DNA from: Flectonema sp. DT1601
Taxonomy: Eukaryota > Euglenozoa > Diplonemea > Diplonemida > Diplonemidae
Length of the DNA stretch: 64,000 bases
Direction: 5' to 3'
Assembly: GCA_964019425.1 (NCBI GenBank)
Contig: OZ025828.1
Location: forward strand, 558,001-622,000
A program made the translations under genes and the position numbers. Under the pieces are notes generated by a model. The model was given only the letters and a program-made list of their open reading frames with translations. It was not told the DNA's origin and did not search any database. Of this stretch, positions 42,981 through 52,541 are shown piece after piece. Numbering within the stretch: the stretch's first letter is position 1; each line of letters opens with the position of its first letter.

Positions 42981-44318
42981 ATGTCGGGGTTTTTATGCAG
43001 GACGAGGATCCTGTTGGGAGGTCCCCCAAAGGGGAAGACGCGTAGTAAAACCCCGCATCAAATGTCTAAGGGTAAGCCTCACAAACGTCGTCTGTTAGCT
43101 GGAGTAACAAAAACAATTCCAATTGCATGTCGTACTGTTATTGAGAAGCCAAGAGGTCAAAGATTAATAAAAAAAGGAAGTGTGACAACGATGGTTGAAC
43201 GACAACTACCAGAAAAACAACACTACGCTAGATTATCGTGGGATAATGAAGACGATACGCCAACGCTACTACATCCAAATTCCTTAGACTTACAAGGTTA
43301 TGGTAAAGAAGGAGGTGACTACTGGGATGGATTTCATTTTAATGGAGGTCAGTTTCGTCGTCAAGTCGAAGAAAGACCCTGTCAGGTAGTTAGTTTATCC
43401 CACAAAGATCTGAGTAGAACTCGTTACCCGTCAGTTCCCACAGTTGATAGCAGGACCCTATCAAACTTTGAATGGCGTAAATATGATAGACAGGAACGAA
43501 TTCGTCAATACCTTCAGAAACATCGTATATTCTCATTGTATCCCGACATCAACTGTAATCTAAACATGAATATAAATTACGGATCCAGTAACTCAAAAAG
43601 ATTCTACTGGGATTCTGTATACACGGGTAACGTTATTGAAATTAAAAAAATGATTTCACAACCGAAAGTTATTATCCCTGATGATAACCTTGACGATCCT
43701 GAAGCTCTTTACACACTAATGATGCATACTCCTGATTACCCGTTTAGAGCAGAACCTGACGCAGATCATTCTGTTCATTGGGTTGTTTCAAACATTAAAA
43801 TTCTTCCTGATAGAGAATGCTGTGTTTCTGGTTCTAACTCTAAGGCTCTCACTGTAGTTCCTTATTTACAGCCATTGCCATCGGAGGATGCCGGTCTACT
43901 TCGTTATGTATTTTCATTATTTAAACAAACTGGTCCAGTCACACTTCCAGAGTCTGATCGCCTTGATAAAGATCGTAAGGGAGCTTACTTACGTGAGGGA
44001 CGATCAAATTATGCACTTCATTCATCACTTGTAAAGACTCCAACAACACCTTTTGCATCTGCGATGTCGCAAGTTGAAAAGCATATCACAGCGTCACCTG
44101 CAGCACTGTCGTTCAGTCATGTCGGGTTTGACTATGAAGTTATGGATTGGTATAATGCAAATGAAATTCCAGAACCGATGTATACTCCGTCAGATATTAT
44201 TGATGACTTGTCGAACTTTAGAATCAAAGAAGTAACTCTCAATCGTTACACTCCATTTGGTGGTGAAGCCATCGGAAATAGTTGGACCTTTGACAGATCA
44301 CAATACAACTTTTTCTAG
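42981..44318 (+). CDS. MRPL38: Mitochondrial large ribosomal subunit protein mL38 (PEBP-fold)
   Basis: Single-exon gene of 445 residues. The N-terminus is basic and Ser/Thr-rich (MSGFLCRTRILLGGPPKGKT), consistent with a mitochondrial presequence. The C-terminal half has the phosphatidylethanolamine-binding-protein fold as used in mL38: YTLMMHTPDYPF, then HSVHWVVSNIKI (the PEBP D-P-D-x-P and H-W motifs), and PYLQPLPSEDAGLLRYVFSLFKQ, which matches the mL38 form of the GxHRYVFLLFxQ motif. The region around KRFYWDSVYTGNVI and the long N-terminal extension also fit mL38, which is larger than ordinary PEBP proteins. It is a structural subunit of the mitoribosome central protuberance. Confidence 0.85.
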   Translation: MSGFLCRTRILLGGPPKGKTRSKTPHQMSKGKPHKRRLLAGVTKTIPIACRTVIEKPRGQRLIKKGSVTTMVERQLPEKQHYARLSWDNEDDTPTLLHPNSLDLQGYGKEGGDYWDGFHFNGGQFRRQVEERPCQVVSLSHKDLSRTRYPSVPTVDSRTLSNFEWRKYDRQERIRQYLQKHRIFSLYPDINCNLNMNINYGSSNSKRFYWDSVYTGNVIEIKKMISQPKVIIPDDNLDDPEALYTLMMHTPDYPFRAEPDADHSVHWVVSNIKILPDRECCVSGSNSKALTVVPYLQPLPSEDAGLLRYVFSLFKQTGPVTLPESDRLDKDRKGAYLREGRSNYALHSSLVKTPTTPFASAMSQVEKHITASPAALSFSHVGFDYEVMDWYNANEIPEPMYTPSDIIDDLSNFRIKEVTLNRYTPFGGEAIGNSWTFDRSQYNFF

Positions 44319-44871
44319 TCAAAGTACTGTTTGTGTTGTATCATATTTTACAATGTTATATCTGAATAACATGCCGGGTTTGCTATACTGACAAGCCGCC
44401 ACTAATAGATCGTTCCAATAGCGCTCTATGATCGATGAAGACTGCAGCTACAGGATGACAGTCTCAGTGCCACGTACCTATGCAACTGATATTTATTAAC
44501 AAAATATCTCTGATGATATGCTGAAGTACACATAATTTTTCGAAGTAAAAAAAAAAAAAAAAATGAATGAAAAATGAAAATGAAAAAGAAAGAAACCAAA
44601 ATTAAAAAAAAAAAGTGTCAGAAGTTCCTATTACGTATGTGGCAAAAAAAAATAACTTTTAAAAAAAACAAAAAAAAAAACGGCGCATAGAACAAAAAAA
44701 AAAAAAAAAGTTTAGCAGCATTGCTAAAGTGTCGATTACCGGCTATCACTGTCTTTTCATCAAAAGGTTATATTATTTTACTTTCAAACAGATGGTTAGG
44801 AAAAGTAGTATTAATATTAGAAGGGAGAGGTCAGTCTTTATTCAGCATTTTTAAAAAAAAAAAAAAAAAAA
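44319..44871 (+). other. Intergenic region
   Basis: Contains a perfect 7-bp hairpin 35 bases after the stop, several A runs, and CAGTCTTTATTCAG at 44845, the likely acceptor for the RNA ligase gene. No gene is seen. Confidence 0.6.
44353..44372 (+). other. 3' UTR inverted repeat
   Basis: ATGTTAT (44353-44359) pairs perfectly with ATAACAT (44366-44372); 6-nt loop. Confidence 0.4.
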
Positions 44872-47478
44872 ATGATAAAAGTTACACGAACTACAATGAT
44901 ATCTTTAACAAGAAATACCCTCAACATAATGGAACCGAAGGGTGTTGTTGTTCGAGTGGATAGGATCAGTCCTCATAAAGGAGCTGATAAACTCGAGATT
45001 GGAGAATTATCAACCAAAAACAGAGTTGTCCTCCCGAAAGGATCTCACAGTGAAGGAGACATGTTAGTATTTATCTCTTCAGGTACAGTAATCCCAGAAA
45101 GTGTAACAGAAGGAACACCACATCATAAAGTACTCAAGGGAAGTAACTTTATAGTTAGCAGTGTTAAGATTAGAGGTGAACTCTCTGAGGGGATTACATT
45201 CTCTCTTGATATTCTTGGAGATTATAAAAAAATCGTCAAAGAAGGAACCGACATTTCAGATATACTCAACCTGACGACTAAACAACAGCAGTTTGAAGCA
45301 AAAAAACAAAACAAAGCAATGTCACTTACGAAGAAGAAAGCTACCCATGTGATTACATTCACATCGTGTACTGAACTGTCTGGAGGATATTTAAAAATTG
45401 TATTTAACTGGCAAGAAGGAACTCAACAAGTTGTTATGAAATTGGGAGATCCTTCGATTCTATCGACAAAACGATTTTTATTTATACCTCCAGGCTGTCT
45501 TGTTGATCCAGTATTATTCCATAACGATATCGTAGCTCAAAAGGTACTTTCTTCTAATAACGGTATATCAGCCCCTTTTTGGATCAATGACACACTCTCT
45601 GAAGGTCTTGCATTGCCTTGTGGAGTTACAGTAAGTCGAGTTTCAAAATGTTCTTCTGCTGAAATTATGGAAAGTAAAAGATCGTATCAGCCGATCAAGA
45701 CATCAATAAAATCAGTTTATGCAATAGATGAAAGTTCATCTGTGATATCTCTGTATGGAACTTCTAAAGTTGTTGTTCAAAAAAACTGTCAATTCAATTC
45801 TGGTGAAGAAGTAGTATTCTTCCCTGCGGGTATGACCATACCACGATTGCTATCAGAGCAGTTAAATATTAAAAGTGAAGATCGAGTTGTGAGATTATCA
45901 GTTCACCACAATGAGTATGTGTCTCAAGGATTACTTATCTCTGTTAGTCACATCCAGTCTCACATTGATATCTCGTCAATAAATGAATTAGAAGACATGA
46001 GTCAACTATTTAACTATTCTAGTCTATACCCACTAGCAATGATTACAACTGTCGCAGCTATTAACAATCACCCTAACGATACGACTGCTGAGGTAGTAAT
46101 CGTAACACCACTTGACAGCACAGATCACATTCTTGTTGTTACTATGAGTGGTTTATATAAATTAGGTGATAAGTGTGTATTCATATCCCCACCTGGAATG
46201 ATACCGTCAAACCTGTCAGGAGAAAGTGACCCTGTGAAAGTTGAAGCAAAAGTCATAAAAGGTGTTCCGTCAGCTGGAAGACTATTTCAGATGTGTGATG
46301 TTGCTGAAAGGATGCCACACCTTTCAGAACAACTCAAGAGTTGTCTTCCTGGAGATTCCGTAACTGAAATCCTCGGCATCACTGAAGAAATTAGAAAACT
46401 AGCGTCAGTTGTTATAATCTCAGAATTATCAACTCACCCAAAGAGGGATAACTTAGTCATTGTCAACCAAAACGGTTGGTCAACTGTTTTATTCGACAAG
46501 GAACTTAAAATTGGTGACAAAGTAATTTATTACGAGATTGACTCAGTGATACCCGAGGATATCCTAAACCAATTTCCACCAGAAAACTATTTTGGATCAT
46601 CGCTCGCTTCAAGAGCAAAGAATGCTGTTCGCAGTACTAAAGTTGCTGGTGTTCTGTCACAAGGAATTCTACTTCCGATACCAAACAATCTAAAGGAATC
46701 CACTCTTAGTGAAGGAGACGACGTCACTCTACGATTAGGAATTGGGAAGTACGATCCTTGTCAAGAAGCTGTAAACTCTGGTAGCACTGGTCAGATAGGA
46801 CGATTTCCTCATGGTGTCAGTAAGACAGAAGCACCCCGAATTCAAACTCTCTCTCTTGATAAACATAAGAAGGTTCAGTTTTATATAACTGAAAAACTTG
46901 ATGGATCATCTATAACATGTGTTATGCGTGATGGTGACTTTTCTGTTGCCAGTCGTAACTGGACAGTATCAGAAGACACACTTCATGGAAGTGCAGCTGA
47001 CAAACTGGGCGTTGAATCTGCTCTACGAAAAGCAAACATTGACAATATTGCGATTCAGGGTGAACTAATTGGACCAAAGATCAGCGGAAATCGTTACAAT
47101 CTAAAAGACGTTACAATTAAATTCTTTTCTGTATATAATATCGCAAAGGTTGAGTACTTTCCTTTAGAAGATGCTGTGAATCTGATTGAAGCAATTGGAC
47201 TGTCATGGGTACCCTTCTACTCTAAGTCGTACTTCATATCACCAGAAGATACGAAAGAATCTATTCTGTTAATGGCTGATGGTAAATCAATTCTAAACCC
47301 GTTAGTTGATCGTGAAGGTCTCGTCTTCCGAAGTACCGATTCAGTTGTGAAAGATGATCAATTTTACTCAAAAATATCATTCAAAGTTATATCAAATTCA
47401 TACTTGCTTCGCTTTGAAGGAATGTCAGACGACAAGAAGTCTAAAAAAAAGAAAGAAAAAAAACAAAAAACAAACTGA
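44872..47478 (+). CDS. Rnl5-type RNA ligase with about five tandem N-terminal modules
   Basis: Single exon, 868 residues. Residues about 660-850 are a nucleotidyltransferase RNA ligase domain: motif I EKLDGSS with Lys675 as AMP acceptor, Ia SRNW (694-697), III IQGELIGPK (728-736), IV EGLVFR (815-820), V KISFKV with Lys838. Rnl5 (Deinococcus DraRnl/DRB0094) ligases carry one N-terminal beta-barrel module. Here I see five, at about 21-113, 155-252, 276-360, 387-476 and 508-604. Each has a G-D/E-x-V-x-F/Y strand followed by a (V/I)IP-like turn, for example GDKVIYYEIDSVIPE and GDMLVFISSGTVIPE, and closes with S-x-G-(I/L): SEGITF, SEGLAL, SQGLLI, SAGRLF, SQGILL. The fifth is most like the canonical module. 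The start MIKVTRTTMISLTRNTLN is basic and acid-free, as in mitochondrial presequences. The tail is lysine-rich. RNA is the likely substrate, for nick or fragment sealing. Confidence 0.85.
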   Translation: MIKVTRTTMISLTRNTLNIMEPKGVVVRVDRISPHKGADKLEIGELSTKNRVVLPKGSHSEGDMLVFISSGTVIPESVTEGTPHHKVLKGSNFIVSSVKIRGELSEGITFSLDILGDYKKIVKEGTDISDILNLTTKQQQFEAKKQNKAMSLTKKKATHVITFTSCTELSGGYLKIVFNWQEGTQQVVMKLGDPSILSTKRFLFIPPGCLVDPVLFHNDIVAQKVLSSNNGISAPFWINDTLSEGLALPCGVTVSRVSKCSSAEIMESKRSYQPIKTSIKSVYAIDESSSVISLYGTSKVVVQKNCQFNSGEEVVFFPAGMTIPRLLSEQLNIKSEDRVVRLSVHHNEYVSQGLLISVSHIQSHIDISSINELEDMSQLFNYSSLYPLAMITTVAAINNHPNDTTAEVVIVTPLDSTDHILVVTMSGLYKLGDKCVFISPPGMIPSNLSGESDPVKVEAKVIKGVPSAGRLFQMCDVAERMPHLSEQLKSCLPGDSVTEILGITEEIRKLASVVIISELSTHPKRDNLVIVNQNGWSTVLFDKELKIGDKVIYYEIDSVIPEDILNQFPPENYFGSSLASRAKNAVRSTKVAGVLSQGILLPIPNNLKESTLSEGDDVTLRLGIGKYDPCQEAVNSGSTGQIGRFPHGVSKTEAPRIQTLSLDKHKKVQFYITEKLDGSSITCVMRDGDFSVASRNWTVSEDTLHGSAADKLGVESALRKANIDNIAIQGELIGPKISGNRYNLKDVTIKFFSVYNIAKVEYFPLEDAVNLIEAIGLSWVPFYSKSYFISPEDTKESILLMADGKSILNPLVDREGLVFRSTDSVVKDDQFYSKISFKVISNSYLLRFEGMSDDKKSKKKKEKKQKTN

Positions 47479-47874
47479 GATAAGCATTGCGAGGATGAGA
47501 TGATTAGAACACAAAACCACTCTTTTTTATATTAAAACAGTTAAACAGAAAGAAAAAAACTGCTTCATTTTTATAATTGATTCTTCTTTTAGTGGCGCAT
47601 CCCAACTTGTGGTGCGACGCAACATGTTTTCGATTGGGTTAATCCATTCCTCCCTTCAACATGTTTTCATAATAATTGTGACGATTACTTGTTCTTGAAT
47701 GCTTCTATTCGTGTGGGTGAATTCCTAACCTTCATTCACCTCCGATAAGTTACAATCTTTTATCTATCCCTCTCTGTCGTTGAATTCTGTTTTAGGAAAC
47801 CATTTTCTTGTACTACTGCCTCCTGTGACAGATTCGTTTAAAATGTTATTTCCCCCCTTCTTTTAGATGATATT
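47479..47874 (+). other. Intergenic region
   Basis: Spacer with a self-complementary stretch near 47590-47625 (CGCA...TGCG) and the pyrimidine-tract AG before the next gene. No gene is seen. Confidence 0.55.
47848..47866 (+). other. Putative spliced-leader acceptor before SLBP
   Basis: TATTTCCCCCCTTCTTTTAG ends at 47866, eight bases before the ATG. An out-of-frame ATG sits directly after the AG. Confidence 0.5.
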
Positions 47875-48753
47875 ATGGAGAGCCACGTCGATATAGAAAT
47901 ATCACAACCCGGCGTACGTCGAAGGCCTCTATATGGGCGATCTATAATACCACCAGAATGTGATGAAGAACGTGAAAGTTTGAAGAAGGTCAAGCAAAGG
48001 ATTGCTGAAATAGCGGCGGAAAAAGCCGAACGAATTCAGAGTGTTATGGGAATCCTGAGGGTTGATAATAAAAAAGCGGTTACTTCATTTTTAGAATTAT
48101 TGCGTAAAGCTGGAGTGACGGAGAAAACCATGCAAGATGATATTATCCAGTCTGTAGCTGAAATTTATCCTCAACCGATTAGCCCGGGAGATTCACCTCC
48201 TAGTTTGATTGAGTTAGTTCCTGCGCCTGAGAGTTATTCCCCAGCAGTTCAACAACAGGCTGTTGGTATGATGCAAGTTACAACTGCTCCACCCCCTCCT
48301 GCATTCCGACCTGAAGATATTGTGTTGCCCCCACCACCACAGAAGAAGTCAGGTTCTATAGAGACGGATAAACATAGATTACATCAACGATACAAGCAGG
48401 TGTTAAATGGTAAAAATACTCAGGCATACCTCAAGGCAATGCAAATAACAAATTCGAAAAGTCGACCAACAACACCGAATATTTATCAGCTTTGTTCTAA
48501 GAGAGCTTGGGATGGTCAGCTTCGGCAGTGGCGGCGACTTCTTCATTCAATTGCTGATGCTGAAGCTCAACGAGAACGAGAACAGGCAGACACGGAGGTA
48601 CCGTTATCAATGCAAATGCCTGTCCCAATACAACTTCCTGAAGCTACTACTCCATTTCGGCCAAGGCAACATTCTGATTCAGGTCTAACAGCTCCGAGAA
48701 CTCCTCAATACGATCCGATGTATGGAAGTGGAAATGGTTCGATTGCGTGGTAG
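47875..48753 (+). CDS. SLBP: Histone RNA hairpin-binding protein (SLBP family)
   Basis: Single-exon gene of 292 residues. The RNA-binding domain is at about 162-228: ETDKHRLHQRYKQVLNGKNT, then Y-L-x(2), RPTTPN (Thr200-Pro201-Asn202, the position of the phosphorylated TPNK motif in animals, here TPNI), and SKRAWDGQLRQWRRLLH. The order K-x-I/V-x(2)-GKNT, TPN, S-(K/R)-R-x-WD-x-Q and W-R-x(2)-LH is specific to SLBP. In animals SLBP binds the 3' stem-loop of histone mRNA and directs its processing and translation. Flanking regions are a charged helix (30-60) and Pro-rich disordered segments. A perfect inverted repeat overlaps this gene's own stop codon. Confidence 0.88.
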   Translation: MESHVDIEISQPGVRRRPLYGRSIIPPECDEERESLKKVKQRIAEIAAEKAERIQSVMGILRVDNKKAVTSFLELLRKAGVTEKTMQDDIIQSVAEIYPQPISPGDSPPSLIELVPAPESYSPAVQQQAVGMMQVTTAPPPPAFRPEDIVLPPPPQKKSGSIETDKHRLHQRYKQVLNGKNTQAYLKAMQITNSKSRPTTPNIYQLCSKRAWDGQLRQWRRLLHSIADAEAQREREQADTEVPLSMQMPVPIQLPEATTPFRPRQHSDSGLTAPRTPQYDPMYGSGNGSIAW

Positions 48754-48766
48754 CTTGAACAAGCTA
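48751..48766 (+). other. Inverted repeat overlapping SLBP stop codon
   Basis: TAGCTT-GAAC-AAGCTA: perfect 6-bp stem with a four-base loop (7 bp if the loop closes further), beginning with the TAG stop itself. Confidence 0.45.
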
Positions 48767-50583
48767 AAGTAAAAGATAGATGAAGGAGGGAAAGAAAAAA
48801 AAAAAAAAAAAAAATCCTTGCCTTTTAAATTTTTTTTTCTTAGATTAGAAAAAGTAACAAAATAATTTTAGTAGTAAATCCCCATGCATGCAACAAAAAA
48901 AAAAACAAAACAAAAAAAAAGGCACAGCCTTTAGTAGTTTTATCTTTTTATCTATCCTACTTTTTTATTTTTCTTATTATTTTCTTTCAGTTTTTTTTTT
49001 TTTTTAAATTTATTATTTATTTTAGAGTAAAGACAATTCTTAGATAATAACCTCTGCTGTGGGGTTGTAGCGAAAATTTCATAGATTTATATTTCTATTT
49101 CAGTTTAAAAAAAAAAAATACCTTAACAAAAATAAATGCCTGTGTCGCCACTGAGTGCACGTTGTGCTTTCATGTTTTTGTATGACAAGGTTGCCATACT
49201 AGACTGCACAAAAATAAAAAAAAGGCATTATAGCAAACTATTATCCGTTTTAATGATAAAAAAAAAAAATTTATTTTTTTTATTTATTACAAAAAAAAAA
49301 AAAGAGATCAATGACTATGTGTTGTTGTTTTTTGTTGTTTTTTTTCCCTGGAGGATGTTAAAACGAAAGATTTTACTGCCAAGAAAAGGGGAAAAAAAAA
49401 AGAAGTGTTTGTGAAGTCATCACACGTAGACCCTTTTTTGTTAGTCGTGGTGGTTCATGATTTTCGTGTTTTCTTTTTTTAGTTATTTCCAAAATTCTTA
49501 ATTCTTTTAAAAAAAAAATTTTTTTTTTATCTTTATTATTAGTTTTGTTTTGTAGTTCGCAGTTTGTAACATGCATCCCCCCCTTTCTTTTTTTTTAAAT
49601 TCAAAAATTCATAGATATTGTGTAGTGGCATTCTTCATAATGAATAGTTAATGAGGATCTGCTGGACGACAAGGGTAATTCCATTGTCCTGAACACGTTT
49701 CCGAAAACAATCCAACACATTAGATACTTATTTTGATTACACCAATTGGGGATTGTGTTGGATGTGGTTGTGCTTTTCTTTTTATTTCTTGTTTCACTGT
49801 ATTATATTAGAAAAAAAAAGGTATCAGTTAATAAGGGGAATACGGTTTACAAAAAAAAAAAAAACACCACACAGATATTTAGACTGGCTTACTAGCGATG
49901 TCATTGCTTTAGTGTATTGCTTTTTTTTTTTTTTTTTTTTTTTTCATCCGTGCATGACTTGCATCTTTGTAAGTTTAAACAAGTTAGATTAAACTTCAGG
50001 AAGCCTTGTTGTATCTTGGGGTTTGAGCTTTACAGTAACCCACAGTCTATATTGGTAGAGGGGCAGTAAGGCACCTGTGAGCGAGTCTGTGGTTAAAAAA
50101 TCGCATGACTTTTCTCAGCCACTTTTAGTTTTTTCTTCACTGTATCGTATTAAGAATTATGCTAGTTAAGTCAGAATACAAAATATGTGACATTTAATTT
50201 TTTTTTTTCTCTCTTTTAATTTCCTTATTTAGAACCAGGCTTACCCAACGTGTATGACTTGCTAGCGCAGGTCTTTAATGTGTGAGACAAATCTTTCTTC
50301 CTGACCCTTTTTTTTTTAAAATTTTTTTTTAAAAATTTGTTAGTGACTAGGTTAAGGGGAACAAGTTCCCTGGACAAAAACTTAATCAACGAATTCCTTT
50401 AATTATGTTTTTAAGTTAGCAACGTCTTTTAGTCTAGTGGTCTTACAGCCAATTGTCATAACAGGAATCGTAATTGCTTAAATAAAATAAGAATGTAGTT
50501 TTAACTCTTAATGTGAATCGCGTAATATATTTCACCCTACCCTCAAAAACCACAGCTAGAGACTAGTTAGTTTGATAGAAAAA
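48767..50583 (+). other. Intergenic region
   Basis: 1.8 kb of AT-rich spacer with many homopolymers. A stem TAACC-c-ACAG (50036-50045)/CTGT-GGTTA (50087-50095) encloses 41 nt. CCTCAAAAACCACAG at 50555 is the likely acceptor for PEX11. No gene was recognised. Confidence 0.55.
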
Positions 50584-51279
50584 ATGACGAAAGATTTGCT
50601 CGACCGTTCGGTGTCATTCTTTGACAAGACTGACAGCAGGGATAAGTTGTTTAAAGTTATTCAGAATTATTCAAAATTTGTGGCATGGAAGATGCAGGTT
50701 GCTGCTCTAACTGGACCACAAGATGGCAGAAAGCATGCCAGAGGGGAGGCAGCAAAGTACAGAAAGTTAGCTGCGTCACTATCAGAGTTCAGATCATTAA
50801 TGAAAATGTTCAAGTGGTTGAAGAATATCAGAGACTTGAGATCCCTACTTGAGAACGGACCAAATGACATGTCACCTGGTGACATGGTTGAAGTACTAAC
50901 CAACCTTGCAGATGTTGGTTACCGTGTTGGTGACAACATAGAATACCTCTGCAAGTACAAGTTCTTAACTGCGTCTGCCAAGGACTGGGAATCACGTTCT
51001 AAGACTTGTCAATTCTATGGCTACATCTTAGCAGTCATGCTAAACGGTTACTACTTGTCTAAGATTGACGGCAGTGACAAGTCAAGTGAAGAAAAGAAGG
51101 AAGCCAAGAAAAAGCTTATCCTTGATTTCTTAAAGGACTTTTTCGACCTCATGAGAGTTGCTTCCGGCAGAGGTCACTTGTCGTTTGTTCCAAAACCAGC
51201 TCTCCCAGGTTTTGCTGGTGTGATGGGTGTCTGCTCTGGATCGATTGGACTGTACCAAGTTTGGGAAAAGACCGAATAA
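50584..51279 (+). CDS. PEX11: PEX11 / GIM5-like peroxisomal (glycosomal) membrane protein
   Basis: Single-exon gene of 231 residues, the usual PEX11 length. The amphipathic start RSVSFFDKTDSRDKLFKVIQ, the helix YSKFVAWKM, and a central S-L-S-E-F-R-S-L-M-K-x-F motif followed by GDNIEYLCKY are typical of PEX11 and kinetoplastid GIM5 proteins. The C-terminus has a hydrophobic segment (GFAGVMGVCSGSIGLYQVW) as in the family, ending close to the cytosolic tail. PEX11 proteins shape and divide peroxisomes; in kinetoplastids and diplonemids these organelles include glycosomes. Codon use is strongly biased, suggesting high expression. An in-frame TTG four codons upstream is rejected in favour of the ATG at 50584. 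Confidence 0.9.
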   Translation: MTKDLLDRSVSFFDKTDSRDKLFKVIQNYSKFVAWKMQVAALTGPQDGRKHARGEAAKYRKLAASLSEFRSLMKMFKWLKNIRDLRSLLENGPNDMSPGDMVEVLTNLADVGYRVGDNIEYLCKYKFLTASAKDWESRSKTCQFYGYILAVMLNGYYLSKIDGSDKSSEEKKEAKKKLILDFLKDFFDLMRVASGRGHLSFVPKPALPGFAGVMGVCSGSIGLYQVWEKTE

Positions 51280-51299
51280 ACATGATCTTTTTAACATGT
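51280..51299 (+). other. Inverted repeat immediately after the stop codon
   Basis: ACATG (51280-51284) pairs with CATGT (51295-51299), starting at the first base after TAA; 10-nt loop. Confidence 0.3.
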
Positions 51300-51986
51300 A
51301 GTTAATCATTTGCTTCAATCAATGGTTATATTTTGTGATGGCAGTTGACTTGAGAGAAAATGTATTATTGCCTGCGACACTTTTTGGACATACAATCTTT
51401 TTTTTTTTTTTTTTTTTGAAAAATCTTTTTGGGTTTGAGGTCATTCTGCTTACCGGAGAATGCGAGCAATAATCTTCCCAAAGAAAAAAGAACGAACGGG
51501 AATAACAAAAAAAAAAAAAAAAAAAAAGCAAAAAAATAATAAAAAGAAAGTTTCTTTACAAAAAAAACACCGAAATAATTGACGACTTGCCGTCATCGGT
51601 TGGTTCTATTCTCTTTTTTTTTTAAATATAATTATTATTCTATTGTTACTGTTATTGGATATACTGAACGAACAGAGAAATTTTTACGATTTTTCTCCTC
51701 TTTTTTTTTTTTTTTCCCCCTGGAAGTTTATTTTCTTTTTAATAATGTATTTTCCATGTACTAGTAACGCAGTAGCAACACCTTGTCTCACTGCGGTTTT
51801 CAGTTTGAGGTGATGAATCTGATAGCCTAGAAAATAATTGTAAATACGTGTCACGCAATAGTATTATTCTATATTCAACCAACAGCAGACGGAAAGATGA
51901 ATATTACCACCCCTCCTATCAAATCATGTATTGTAAGAGACTCTGTCTAACACTTCTATTAATTTTTAACAACAGTATACAATAAA
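51300..51986 (+). other. Intergenic region
   Basis: AT-rich spacer with T and A tracts. TTTTTAACAACAG at 51975 precedes the next ATG; it resembles a cis-intron end more than a T-rich acceptor, so a 5' UTR intron is possible. Confidence 0.55.
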
Positions 51987-52541
51987 ATGGTAAAGTCATC
52001 AAAACCTACAGAGATGGACGCAAGACGACCAGTCTCAGCATTTATTCAAGAGAAAGTAAAGAAACCCAGAAGTATTGATCCAAGGTTTAATGGTATGACT
52101 GGACAACTAAACGAAGGACTTTACGAAGCATCGTACGAATTCTTAGATGAGATGAAACAGACTGAAGAAAAACAAATGAAAAGTGAGCTTCGTCGTTTAA
52201 GCACAGCCAAAAAACCAGAAGTACTCGAACGTAAGGAAGCCCTACGCTCAAAACTTAACGAATACAAAGAAGAACGTCGTGATAAAGAGAAAGCTCAAAC
52301 TTCAAGAAAGGTAAAGCGTGATTCTAGAAAGACAGAAAGAGAAGCAGTCAAACAAGGAAAGAACCCTTTCTTTATGAAGAAATCTGTTATTAAGGAAGAA
52401 GAACTTAAGGTGAAATACGACAGACTCAAGAAAACAGGAAAACTTGATAAATACATTGCCAAACAAAGAAAGACTCAGGCTCTTAAGGACTCACAAATGG
52501 CACCTGAGCTGTCTACTTTTGCGCCTCGTCGTCGTAACTAG
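51987..52541 (+). CDS. RRP36: rRNA biogenesis protein RRP36
   Basis: Single-exon gene of 184 residues, strongly basic and almost entirely helical. The RRP36 signature begins SIDPRFNGMTGQLNEGLYEA, followed by YEFLDEMKQTE (human: DPRFDDLSGEYNPEVFDKTYQFLND). The C-terminal motif KQGKNPFFMKKSVIKEEEL (human: QGHRPYFLKKSEQRQL) is followed by KYDRLKKTGKLDKYIAKQRK (human: KFKELKRSKKLENFLSRKR). RRP36 is a nucleolar SSU processome factor needed for early pre-rRNA cleavage toward 18S rRNA. The match covers the whole family domain in the expected order. A short hairpin TAGCT-atc-AGCTA lies at 52577-52589, 36 bases after the stop. Confidence 0.92.
   Translation: MVKSSKPTEMDARRPVSAFIQEKVKKPRSIDPRFNGMTGQLNEGLYEASYEFLDEMKQTEEKQMKSELRRLSTAKKPEVLERKEALRSKLNEYKEERRDKEKAQTSRKVKRDSRKTEREAVKQGKNPFFMKKSVIKEEELKVKYDRLKKTGKLDKYIAKQRKTQALKDSQMAPELSTFAPRRRN

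Noticed and set aside
50036-50095. Stem-loop TAACC-c-ACAG/CTGT-GGTTA as an H/ACA-like RNA
   Set aside because: Pairing is fair, but no AGA or ACA box follows at the expected distance, so it is mentioned only within the spacer entry.
50572-50583. TTG start of the PEX11 gene
   Set aside because: The ATG four codons later matches the family's usual N-terminus.
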